Positions 1 through 8,805 of a DNA stretch of 64,000 nucleotides are shown here, piece after piece; the stretch's first letter is position 1, and every line of letters begins with the position of its first letter. This DNA comes from Furcasterigmium furcatum. Lineage: Eukaryota; Ascomycota; Sordariomycetes; Glomerellales; Plectosphaerellaceae. The DNA is taken from assembly GCA_001599815.1 (NCBI GenBank), contig BCIA01000003.1, forward strand, positions 4,960,001 through 5,024,000. The letters are read 5' to 3'. The notes beneath the pieces were generated by a model that searched no databases, was not told where the DNA came from, and saw only the letters and a program-made list of their open reading frames with translations. The position numbers and the translations under genes are program-made.

Positions 1-1
1 C

Positions 2-844
2 ATCTCCGTCCTCCTCATCGGCATGCTCGTGCCCTACAACTCGCCGGAGCTGAGCTTTGCCAACTCGCAGAAAACGAGCGCGTCCGCGTCGCCCTTTGTG
101 GCCGCCGCATCCATCGCAGGCGTCCGTATCGTACCGCACATCATCAACGCCTGTATCTGTGTCTTCATCTTCTCCGCCTCAAACACAGACCTCTATATCG
201 CTAGCCGTACGCTCTACGGCCTAGCCTCTGACCAGGCCGCCCCGGCCATCTTCAAGCGCACAGACGCCAAGGGCACGCCCATCTACGCGCTCGCTTTCGC
301 TACGGTCTTCGCCCTGCTCGCCTTCATGAACGTCTCGGACGACTCGACTAAGGTCTTCGGCTACTTTGTCAACCTGACCACCGTCTTCGGCCTTCTCACC
401 TGGATCTCCATCCTCGTCACCCATATCTCCTGGTGCAGGGCCCGGACCGCCCAGGGCATCAAGGCCGGTGTACTCCCCTACAAGGCGCCCTTTGGAATCT
501 GGGGCTCCTATTTCGCCCTCGTCGTCTGCATCTTCATCGCCCTGACCAAGAACTTTGATGTCTTTACGCGCTGGAACGCCGAGCCGTTCAGCGTCGAGAA
601 GTACAAGTCCTTCATCACCGGCTACCTCGGCATTCCCGTCTACCTGGCCATGATCTTCGGGCATAAGTTCGCTACGAAATCCCGCCGCGTGCGGGCGGGG
701 CAGGCTGACTTCTTCACCGGGAAGGATCTCATCGACAACGAGGAACGGCGCTTCCTAGAGGCGCAGGCGCTGCGGCAGGAGGCAAAGGGACAGGCTAAGG
801 GCTGGGCTTGGGTCTACAGGCGATTCGTGGCGTGGCTGTTCTGA
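2..844 (+). CDS. Amino-acid permease, AAT/APC family, 3' part (5' end outside window)
   Basis: The frame is open from base 2 to the stop and gives the last 280 residues of a fungal plasma-membrane amino-acid:proton symporter (AAT branch of the APC superfamily). Hydrophobic helices are visible around IINACICVFIFSAS, ALAFATVFALLAFMNV, VFGLLTWISILVT, FALVVCIFIALT and GIPVYLAMIFG. The block YIASRTLYGLASDQAAP is the conserved AAT segment that precedes the later helices. A charged cytoplasmic tail rich in E, R and K closes the protein. It is a paralogue of the complete permease at 36426-38460, which has the same ASRTLYGL..D..AP block. Substrate cannot be read from the sequence. The start, the first helices and any upstream introns lie before base 1. 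Confidence 0.88.
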   Translation: MSVLLIGMLVPYNSPELSFANSQKTSASASPFVAAASIAGVRIVPHIINACICVFIFSASNTDLYIASRTLYGLASDQAAPAIFKRTDAKGTPIYALAFATVFALLAFMNVSDDSTKVFGYFVNLTTVFGLLTWISILVTHISWCRARTAQGIKAGVLPYKAPFGIWGSYFALVVCIFIALTKNFDVFTRWNAEPFSVEKYKSFITGYLGIPVYLAMIFGHKFATKSRRVRAGQADFFTGKDLIDNEERRFLEAQALRQEAKGQAKGWAWVYRRFVAWLF

Positions 845-1804
845 GAGGTTGGTTCATGTCACAGCAAGCATACCGGATCATCATAGCCTCGTGTACTATA
901 TTAGCAGTTGGGGAAGGAAATATTTTGGAACTCAACATGCTCTGCTGGCTGATCCCGACCCCCGGCCCAGCGACAGCAGACTCGGCCGCTTCTGGACCAG
1001 CCGTTCCACGTGCAAAAGCGCACAAGCCGGCATGATGCATGCCTGCGACGCAGCACTGGCACTGGGGCCAGTGACGGTGTCAGACTGGCCTTACGATCCA
1101 AGGCAGGCTGGGCGGCTGCCTGCCATCCTGAGTAGCACGGGGGATGCAGGTGCCTATAGACGTAATAGACACAACGATACGAGATGTCCAGCCGAAGAGA
1201 CGGAAGTTGTCAAAGGGGTATCTAGGTAGATAGTATAAAAGTTTGTTGTCTTTTTATTCTAGAACTATTATTCCTAGCGGCTGGGTTGCTTCACAAGACC
1301 AGCGGCCCTCTTGTTTTAGCGCCTCTGCTCCTTACGATAGGGGAAGTCGTCGCTTATTCTATGTCTTGAGGCCCTCCCGTCAGTCTCCGTTCGGAGTCAT
1401 GCTCTAAAATGACCGCTCGTTTCAATGGTCCGTGAAATGTTGAGAGGAACGCAGAATAACCTCCGACCCGATCGCTGGGACGCCAAAGGGAGCTCCTCCG
1501 GGATTGTGTAAAGCCGCGGGTGTTTACTATACCGTGGGAGTGTACTAAACCGCCGAGACATCATCACCTGCTGACTCTAGCCTAGAACGACCGACTTGTG
1601 TCAAAGTTGCGGGGGATACGGCCGGCGTGTGGGGAAGCTCGAGTTTAGCAGAACCGCCGCTGGCGTCGGGGTTCCAGGTTACTAAAGGCTGCCTCGTTCA
1701 TCTAGTTGTTCCTGTCTCTTGTTCGGTTAGATTGGTAAACACGGCCTCCTATTTGTTACTCTCGAAACAACGTGAAGCCTCTTCTTGAGGGCCTGGCTGT
1801 CGCG
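845..1804. other. Intergenic region upstream of the quinate dehydrogenase gene
   Basis: I see no gene here. It holds the 3' flank of the permease and the promoter of the dehydrogenase. An AT-rich patch lies near 1235-1272. The only notable element is the CCGCGGGT-containing site listed separately. Confidence 0.5.
1513..1533. promoter_or_regulatory. CCGCGGGT-type upstream element, copy 1
   Basis: The block begins GCCGCGGGT and runs into a T/A-rich CTAT..CC tail. It matches the element at 7206-7226 at 17 of 21 positions without gaps. It lies about 290 bp before the dehydrogenase ATG, and the second copy lies about 285 bp before the transporter ATG. CCGCGG contains an everted/inverted CGG pair, the usual half-site of Zn2Cys6 regulators. 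A role as an activator site is inference; it does not look like the classical 16-bp QA-1F consensus. Confidence 0.35.
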
Positions 1805-2801
1805 ATGTGTGACCCTACCAAAGACCACGGGTCGCAGTCCGTTGACCGACATGGCTATCTCTTTGGCCAGAAAATCGCAAAATCATACTCCCCTCTCATT
1901 CACGGGACCATTCACCGGGACCTGGGACTGCGCTGGGAGTTGCGCCTCTTGGACTCGACAGACATGGTCGAATTTCTCGAGTCGCTGAGGGACCCTGCAT
2001 GTTTTGGCAAGTTTGTCCCTGGCCCCTTGACGACCGCTTGTCATCTAACACTTCCAAGGCGCTTCGGTAACCATGCCCAATAAGATCACCGTCATGCCAC
2101 ACCTGGACGAGCTTACTCCCGAGTGTCGCGACGTCGGAGCTTGCAACACCGTCTTCTTCAAATCCAAGCCTGATGGCACCAAGATCCTGTGTGGCACCAA
2201 CACCGACACAGTGGGCGTGCGGGACTCATTCTATCAGAATGTGTCTGACCCGGAGGCCGTATTCCACGACAAACCGGCCCTAGTCATCGGAGGAGGTGGC
2301 GCGGCGCGTTCGGCGGTATATGCGCTCCGGAAGTGGATGAAAGTCACCGATATCTACCTTGTCAACCGCGACGTCACCGAGGTCAAGGACGTTATCAATC
2401 ACTGTACGGTCCACGGATTCGGCGACGGCATTACACATATCAAGACCGTGGCCGAGGCTAAGGCAGCTGGCGCCGTAGGTGCCATCGTCGCTTGCGTTCC
2501 CGATCTGTTCCCGAAGACGGAGGAAGAGAGGGAGGCGAGGAGTGTGACGGAGATATTCCTGCAGAAGGAACCGAAGGGAGCCATGCTGGAGATGTGCTAC
2601 AACCCGTGTCCTTACACGGAGCTGAGTGGGCTCGCGAGCAGGGCGGGTTGGCAGGTCATCTTGGGAACGGAGGCGGTAATGTGGCAAGGCATCGAACAGA
2701 ACAGGCACTGGATCGGTGACAGGGCAAAAGATATCACTGTGCAACTGGTCAGGGACGCTGTAGCGGCGAGGCTGGGCGAGGTGTCCAAGACAGAATCATG
2801 A
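1805..2801 (+). CDS. Quinate/shikimate dehydrogenase (QutB/QA-3-like), 2 exons
   Basis: Predicted to oxidise quinate (or shikimate) to 3-dehydroquinate (or 3-dehydroshikimate) with NAD(P), the first step of quinate catabolism in the cytosol. Exons 1805-2006 and 2059-2801 give 314 residues. The intron is GC-AG: donor GCAAGT at 2007, branch CTAAC, acceptor AAG at 2058. It restores the family block FGASVTMPNK with the catalytic lysine. Other marks are the substrate-binding KSYSPLIH (S-x-S), GACNTVF, GTNTDTVG with the catalytic Asp, and the Rossmann glycine loop VIGGGGAARSAVYALRKW. The C-terminal GTEAVMWQGIEQ is typical. ATG 1805 is the first in-frame ATG. Neighbours encode a quinate-type carrier, dehydroshikimate dehydratase, QutA and QutR, which favours QutB over a biosynthetic enzyme. 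Quinate versus shikimate preference is not decided by sequence alone. Confidence 0.9.
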
Positions 2802-3972
2802 GTATGAAACTATTTGGAGAAGATGGCATGGTAAATCCCACAGTGAGCACGCTCCCAATTCAATGTTTCCCCTTGGCCTTGCGGTCTTGTTTCCACAGCA
2901 GAACAAGCAGATGGCAACACAACAAGTCAAAGTTGTGTAAAAAGGTCACCCGGTGCTCACCTCGTGCCGCCGTTTTACATCACCCAGGCGGGTGTCAGGC
3001 CGGGCGATCAGGGCGACCCGGCTCACTGTGTTTCCTGATGTGACCCTTCCTATTACCTTATGAATCCTATCCCCTGTTTTGTGTTCAGCGCGGGAGCCTG
3101 GTCCTGTCGGTTCTATAGGTCTGGGAGTTGCACTGCCTGCCTGGCTTACGCGCGCAAATATTTAGGATCCTTGTCAGGTTCCCAACGTGCGGAGATCGGG
3201 GAGTACTTATTCCGGGCTTACCTCGCTTCCAAGGTACTTCCATCTATGTCACGCAAACGAGTTTTAGTTCATGTTTTAGTCTCTTTATTTGACCAGCATG
3301 TACCTCAAACTCTCAGAGGCATAGTTCATCACCTGAGCCGAGTGTTCAGGTCAAGATCTCCACTCGGTTGTTCCTGTCGAGTTAGAAAACTTCGCTACCC
3401 GATGACATTCACTGCGAGTACCAGATCTACAGGTGTTGTGAAATCCATAGAAATCAGGAGATCTGGCATCGATACCACAGAACCTGTTTGACGCTTGCTC
3501 TCCTGGCTGCTCCGTCATCATATCGTAGCACCAGCGAGAGCCCGAGAGATGAGATTTAGAAGGAAATGGTCACCCGCGCACAGCGGCCCGACAGGATTGC
3601 TCCCCGCTTTCATTTGGACCCATGCAGAGAAGTTCGGTTCCGCCTCCTTCGTCCAGATGTCCAGCGCAGCTGAAGATGGCGGAGTTCGCCCCTCAGTCCT
3701 GTTTCGCGTCGGTCGACATCCAGAACAAGGTAGACTCAGCCGGTGTTTCCACCTTTTCCCGGGTCATTAGCCAACCCCACAGTCCACGAAGAGGCCCCTA
3801 CTATGATCATTCGGGAGGAGGATTGTCCCGTTCATTCCCGTCTTACATACAGTGCTGTAGATCCAAGGCAAGCAAAGTCAAGAAAATTGCCACAATATAA
3901 ACCCCAGAAACTCCGGGTCGTCGGGAGTCCTCGAAACCGGAAAGCAAATTCGTCGTTCTTCCACTGACCGCC
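2802..3972. other. Intergenic region with a TATA box near its end
   Basis: No supportable gene. Several short open frames have no family resemblance, no signal sequence and no splice logic. TATAAA at 3896-3901, 72 bp before the next ATG, is a plausible core promoter for the secreted protein downstream. Confidence 0.45.
3896..3901 (+). promoter_or_regulatory. TATA box of the secreted SH3-like gene
   Basis: TATAAA lies 72 bp before the ATG at 3973, at a normal distance for a fungal core promoter with a short leader. Confidence 0.45.
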
Positions 3973-4490
3973 ATGCGCCCGCATTCTCTCCTCGCGTTCG
4001 CCGCCCTTCCTGCCGCCCTTCTGGCCGCTCCCGTCGCCGACGGCGGCGACCTCGACGCCCCTGGAAATTCCGAAAGAAGCAGCATCCTCCAGCCTCGCGA
4101 CAGGGAATGCGGTATAGTCGGCAACGCTGAGTGGGTGAAGTGCCGTGAAGGCCCAGGCACGCAGTACGACTTCGTGACATTGATGCCTCGGAGCTCCGTC
4201 TGGAAGTTCAGTTGCGTGAAGAGTGGGGAGTGTGTGAATATCCGTGGGAGAATCAACTGGTACGTATACATCGCACAGCCCCCTACATTGTGATATATTC
4301 TAGTGTCTAATTGGTTACAAGCGGTTGGCATTATCAACCCGGGTTCAGGTGTTATGTTAACGGCCACTATACGGATTCTGGATGTACGCTTGGTATGTAT
4401 TCCCAAACCACACCCCTTCTCTGTTCGGTGGTTCTTGTGTCTGTCTGAGTTTAGCTGATGTCTAGAGTAGCCAATCTCGGCAGGTGCTAG
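3973..4490 (+). CDS. Small secreted SH3-like (SH3b-type) cysteine-rich protein, 3 exons
   Basis: Exons 3973-4259, 4322-4392 and 4471-4490 (introns GTACGT..AAG with a CTAAT branch, and GTATGT..TAG) give 125 residues. A signal peptide (MRPHSLLAFAALPAALLAAP) precedes a spacer. Then comes a bacterial-SH3-like fold pattern: VKCREGPGTQYDFVTLMPRSS, WKFSCVKSGECV, INCGWHY, CYVNGHYTDSGCTL and a terminal GRC. Eight cysteines in the mature part suggest four disulfides. Fungi secrete many such SH3-like proteins; ligands are generally unknown, with cell-wall glycan or peptide binding as a family-level guess. Exons 2 and 3 are only 71 and 20 nt, so the reading rests on the recovered C-terminal pattern. It lies inside the quinate cluster but has no obvious metabolic role there. 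Confidence 0.8.
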
Positions 4491-5276
4491 TCGTTAGAAA
4501 AAGGCCTTCATCAAAAGTTTGATACAGACAATATGGGAAGAAGGCGAGCCTGCTTGTACAATGGAAAGGCTATGAGTATACCAGACGCAGTGGGACTGGT
4601 GTGAAAAATCGTGCCATCAGTGACGTAGTTAGATTGATGGTATGTCGAAATGACAACCAGAGCACCACAAGCCACTCTTCCTAATATCGAACAATGAATC
4701 CAACTCCGGACGGCGGAACTTTCGCTATTGGCTTCTCGGTCCTTGGTGGCGTGAGATCTCTGAGGCTGCCAGCCCGCTGGAGGTGGTGGAGTGTGGAATG
4801 CTAGAGATGACGCTGGATGAAATGGCAATGCTGTGACGGGTTTCGTCCTGCACATCCCTGCCAATTTACCCAGGCTCACCAACACAGAAGTGCTGCCAAG
4901 ACTACAAAGTTCATCCATCGGATGCCCATCAAAAAGCTTCGAGGCTTGTCAACGTGGAGATCGGCAACCCATTGTGGCCACGGGACCGCGAGATGCACAG
5001 TCGAACTACGGCTCTTCGCATTTATGCATGTATATATTTAAGACACCGATTTCCAATTCGACTGTAGCCCGCTTTCTTATGTAAAACGCGGAGGCTCTCC
5101 TCAACACGCACAAAGCTGACAGGTTCATCCCAGAGACACATCATACATAGTCCAACTGATCGTGAGCTAACACGAATCATATCTCAAGAGAGGATTTCCT
5201 CCCGACAGGCTAGAAATAATTGCCAAGGAAGTGAGGGTGTATTGCCGAGCACAGGGCTCTTGATCTAGTCTGCATC
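4491..5276. other. Intergenic region between convergent genes
   Basis: This lies between the secreted SH3-like gene (plus) and the transporter (minus), tail to tail. No coding or repeat signal is seen; it probably holds the two 3' UTRs and terminators. Confidence 0.4.
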
Positions 5277-6922
5277 CTACTTCGACGCCCTGTCCGCCTG
5301 CTCCACGGCCGCCGCCTCCTCCATCTTCGCGTTGTGCTGCTGCTCAAAGACCAGATCCTCGTGTCCAAACGCAGCAGCCATGTGCTCCAGCGGCACCCCC
5401 TTCGTCTCGGGAACGAAGAACCACACATAGAACCCGCCCAGGAAGATGAAGGACCCGAAGAAGAAGAAGGTGCCGTAGCCGAGGTCCGTCATCATGTACG
5501 GCGTCGCCTTGGTGACGACCAGGTTCATGATCCACTGCGTGGCCGCGCCGAGGGTCGCGCTGATGGCGCGCACGCTGATGGGCGCCGTCTCGCTCGCGAG
5601 GATGAACGGCACGCCGGCGTACGAGGAGACGAAGCCGATGACGTAGATGTAGATGAAGGCGCACGCCGCGATGCCGCCGCTGTCGATTTGCCCGGTCCCC
5701 GTGCCGCTGGGCTGGGCGATCTTGACGTACGCGCCGACAAAGAAGTTGGAGACGGTCATGATCAGGCCGCCGCCCAGCAGGAGGGTCTTGCGCCCGATGC
5801 GGTCGACGAGGAACATGAGGGAGACGAGGGCCGCGACGGTCTTGACGACGCCGTAGATGCCCGTCGCGAAGAGGCCGGTGCTCGTGCCGACGACGCCGAG
5901 GGAGCGGAAGATGCGCGGGGAGTAGTAGTTGAAGCCGTTGATGCCGCTCATCTGGCCGAAGAACTGCGTGCAGACGCCGATGGAGACGCGGTACGCGATC
6001 TTGGGCTTCATGCACTCCTTGATCTGCTTCCGAAGCGTGGACCAGATGGTGTCCTCCTCGGTGAGGCCCATGAGCCGGCGCTCGATGCTGATCTCGTCGC
6101 GGATGTCGGCCAGCTCTCGCCTGAGGTAGTCATGGTCGGGGTCGAGGTTGCGCAGCCGGGCCAGCACAGACCCTGCCAGCTCGGTGTTGCCCGACTTCAT
6201 GAGGAAGCGAGGCGTCTCGGGGAGGGCCACGGTTCCCAGGAGGAACACGCCGATCAGAGGCAGCTGGAGGCCGACAGGGATGCGCCACTGGGTCGCGCTA
6301 TCGCCGGAGACGTGCAGACTCACGCCGTAGTTGACCCAGAAGCCGACAAGGGCGCCCATCTGGTAACAGATCTCGAAGACGCCGATGCAGCGACCACGCA
6401 GCACTGCGGGTGCCACCTCGGAGATGTACAGGGGGGCGATGACCGTCAAGGGCCCGACACCGATGCCAGTGAGGAACCTGCCGATGTAGAAGGTCTCGAT
6501 GTGACCGGTGAGCTGCAACGCGGCGCCGATGACGAAAATAATCGAGGCGATTATCATGCTCATGCGTCTGCCGAGCGTCTCCGCCCCGGGAAGAGCGAGA
6601 AAGCAAGCGACAGAGCAGCCGGCCTGGAAAGTGATGATGATGTTGCTGGAGAGGGTGTTGATGTCGTGCTGGGAGAGGCCCGCGAGGCCGAACTGGGAGA
6701 TGAACGATGGCAGAGCGAGGGTGCCGCCAAGGAAAGCATTGTCATAGCTGGTTCAAGGAAATTCATTAGCAACTTTGTACCGCTCTCTGGAATGGCCAGG
6801 GACTGCCCGAGTACGCACCCAAAGAGAACGCCTCCAAAGCCAGCAGCGATGGATGCAAAGTATATGTGCCAGTTGTAGATCTCCCTCGGAGGGGTCACTC
6901 CCTCAGCGCCAAGGGCCGTCAT
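5277..6922 (-). CDS. MFS sugar-porter family carrier, quinate permease-like (QutD-type), 2 exons
   Basis: Exon 1 is 6922-6819 and exon 2 is 6747-5277; the 71-bp intron (GTGCGT..CCAG) joins VLFG to YDNAFLGGTLALPSF. Length is 524 residues, normal for the family, with twelve predicted membrane helices. Sugar-porter signatures are present: GRRMS after helix 2, PETPRFL before the central loop, GQMSGINGFNYYSPRIF in helix 7, DRIGRKTLLLGG, and PETKGVPLEHM at the end. Such carriers import hexoses or quinate by proton symport at the plasma membrane. The YYSPRIF and PETKG blocks resemble quinate permeases, and the location between quinate dehydrogenase and dehydroshikimate dehydratase supports quinate as substrate, but this is inference from context. 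Confidence 0.85.
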
Positions 6923-7187
6923 GTTTGACTGAATCGAAAGAGTAAAGAAGTAAGTGATGAGTTCTTGAGCAGTGACTGATCAGGGTTGCAGAGGAATTGA
7001 CCTCAGCCTGGCTGGGGGGCTCTTATACATCCATGGATGGATGAGTACAGGATCATGCCCCATGCCCGTCGACAAAGATCTCCAATGCACTGCATTCAAC
7101 TCCACACAATTCCCCACGATTTGTGAACCTGGGGTTGGGAACTGAGCTAAACCTGCCCCTGAGTCGTGTCCGCCACCGGGTCCCAAT

Positions 7188-7226
7188 CCCGCGGGTTAGT
7201 ACTTAGCCGCGGGTTTATTCTATTCC
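7188..7226. promoter_or_regulatory. Tandem CCGCGGGT elements upstream of the transporter
   Basis: Two CCGCGGGTT cores lie within 39 bp: one at 7188-7205 and a second at 7206-7226. The second closely matches the element at 1513-1533. They lie about 265-300 bp upstream of the transporter start at 6922. The third nearest CCGCGG (8744-8749) lies upstream of the dehydratase. Binding of the cluster Zn2Cys6 activator is an inference. Confidence 0.35.
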
Positions 7227-7517
7227 GGCCCACCACCAGACTAGAATTCGGGCCTCCCGATGTGCATGCGTTATGCAATTTGGAAGAACTTGTTGATGAC
7301 GGACTGTCCGGGGCAGGGCACGGTATCAGGGGGACTGGTGTTGTTCACGGATGGGAATGTGCACCCGCTGTCAACATGGATTTCATTGATTCTACGAAGC
7401 ATCAATGGGCGGATTATTGTCCAATTTGGCTGTTCTTATGGCTGTAAGCCTCTGAATTATAGGTCTCCCCCCTAAGGAGTTGGTGATGAATGATAGATAC
7501 ACGGAAGGCCTGGCTGT
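7227..7517. other. Intergenic region
   Basis: About 290 bp between the transporter promoter and the 3' end of the dehydratase gene. I see nothing specific in it. Confidence 0.35.
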
Positions 7518-8573
7518 CTAGAGATGTACACGATTGGCACCAACTGCGCCGGCGCCGACTATCCCCAAGAACTCATGCATCCTCTGCCAAGACCGGAAGC
7601 CTCGCTGTGCATAGACCGCCGGGATCGAGCTATTCTCAGAAGCCAGGTCCCGACTGAACGACTCCAAGCTCACCCACCCACGATAACCCAGCCTGTTGAT
7701 GATCGCGTCCAGAACAGAATGGACCGGCAAGTACGCTCCTTCATCTTCTTCGTACGCAAACAGGCGGCCATTCCGCGACCAGGTCATTCGAGGCCGCTGC
7801 GCCGGATCGTACCAGGGATGCTGGTCGCCCAGCGGGGGATCCAGCTTCTGGGCGTCCCCGGACTGGATGTAGAAGATCTTCTCGGGATCGAGCTCGCTGA
7901 CCATCCGGCTCAGGCTGACCTCGAGCGCGCGGTCGGCCTCCAGGTTCTTGCCGGACTTGGAGGTAGGGTCTCCCCAGACCCTGCCCGTTATGTGGAAAGT
8001 GTCTAGGCAGAGCCCGAGGTTTGGCATGTTCACCGTCTTGACCACTTCCCAGGTGCCCTCCCAGACGTCGATGTGAGTGCCCCATGAGACAGCCTCATAG
8101 GCGAAGCGTATTGGAGGTGATTCCTTCATCCCGATTTGAGCAATCTCGCGCAGATCGGCGCAGATGGTGCCAAAGTCCCCCGTCGTGTTGTTGCCAGGCA
8201 GGAAATTGGTAGGAACTTGTATCAAATCGCAGCCCAGTGTCTGGGAGACTCTGATCCAGAGCCGCAGTCGTTTCAACATCTCCCCGCGAGCCTCCGGGTC
8301 CAACAGCCCCTCAGCAAAACCGAAAGGTTGGAGACAGACCACTGTGATGCCATGGCTCTCGCAAGCCGCCCTCGTCTCGTGTGCCGCTGCCAACAGGTTG
8401 TCGTCGTTCAGTCCACCCGGTAAGTCGCGAGCAAGATGTTCAAGGCACTCGAAGAATATCTCGACGCCTTCGAAGGAGTGCAGGGCTGCTTGTTGTATTT
8501 TGTGGATGAGACCATGGCCAGCAGCGGAGCGTCCCAAAGAGACACTGGCGATGGCTAGGCGTAGCTCTGCCAT
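7518..8573 (-). CDS. 3-Dehydroshikimate dehydratase (QutC/QA-4-like)
   Basis: A single exon of 351 residues, about the usual length of the fungal enzyme. It converts 3-dehydroshikimate to protocatechuate, the exit from the quinate ring to the beta-ketoadipate route. The fold is the xylose-isomerase/AP-endonuclease-2 TIM barrel with a divalent metal: strands and metal-ligand regions are seen in FEGVEIFFECLEHLA, ITVVCLQPF, IRFAYEAVSWGTHIDVW, NLGLCLDTFH, FYIQSGDAQKLDPP and GWVSLESFSRDL. The acidic and histidine ligands E, D/H, E are in place. A histidine-containing QHPWYDP segment and RPRMTWSRNGRLFAYE are typical of this branch. The gene runs in the same direction as the transporter and the activator. 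Confidence 0.9.
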   Translation of the reverse strand: MAELRLAIASVSLGRSAAGHGLIHKIQQAALHSFEGVEIFFECLEHLARDLPGGLNDDNLLAAAHETRAACESHGITVVCLQPFGFAEGLLDPEARGEMLKRLRLWIRVSQTLGCDLIQVPTNFLPGNNTTGDFGTICADLREIAQIGMKESPPIRFAYEAVSWGTHIDVWEGTWEVVKTVNMPNLGLCLDTFHITGRVWGDPTSKSGKNLEADRALEVSLSRMVSELDPEKIFYIQSGDAQKLDPPLGDQHPWYDPAQRPRMTWSRNGRLFAYEEDEGAYLPVHSVLDAIINRLGYRGWVSLESFSRDLASENSSIPAVYAQRGFRSWQRMHEFLGIVGAGAVGANRVHL

Positions 8574-8742
8574 GGTGATGAGGGGAGAGGAAGACGAGTG
8601 GGTAAACTTGTAGGAGGAGATGGAAAGTCACACGGGTAACTTGGTAGACAGCCTACTGGCTTGAGACTGCTGACTGAATATTGTCCTCTCCATGGAGAGC
8701 AGAAGGGGTGTGTGTGTTAAAGACTGAGGGGGTAAGTGAGCA

Positions 8743-8785
8743 GCCGCGGCCTAGCATTCTCCCGGCTGGTGAAGCTAGCCCCTGA
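8743..8785. promoter_or_regulatory. CCGCGG and GCTAGCCCCTGA motifs upstream of the dehydratase
   Basis: CCGCGG at 8744-8749 is 170 bp upstream of the dehydratase ATG. GCTAGCCCCTGA at 8774-8785 recurs exactly at 11417-11428 in the activator/repressor promoter, and its CTAGCCCCTG core recurs at 18898-18907 upstream of the second carrier. CCCCT is a stress-element-like core. Function is inferred from the recurrence only. Confidence 0.35.
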
Positions 8786-8805
8786 GCTCCAACCCCTGAG
8801 CTCCA

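Noticed and set aside
3060..3900. Short plus-strand open frames before the SH3-like gene
   Set aside because: No signal peptide, domain or splice logic; composition looks non-coding.
5334..6878. Plus-strand open frame of 514 codons
   Set aside because: It lies antisense to the MFS carrier and its product is a D/E/R/A-rich low-complexity shadow; the minus strand has all family motifs.
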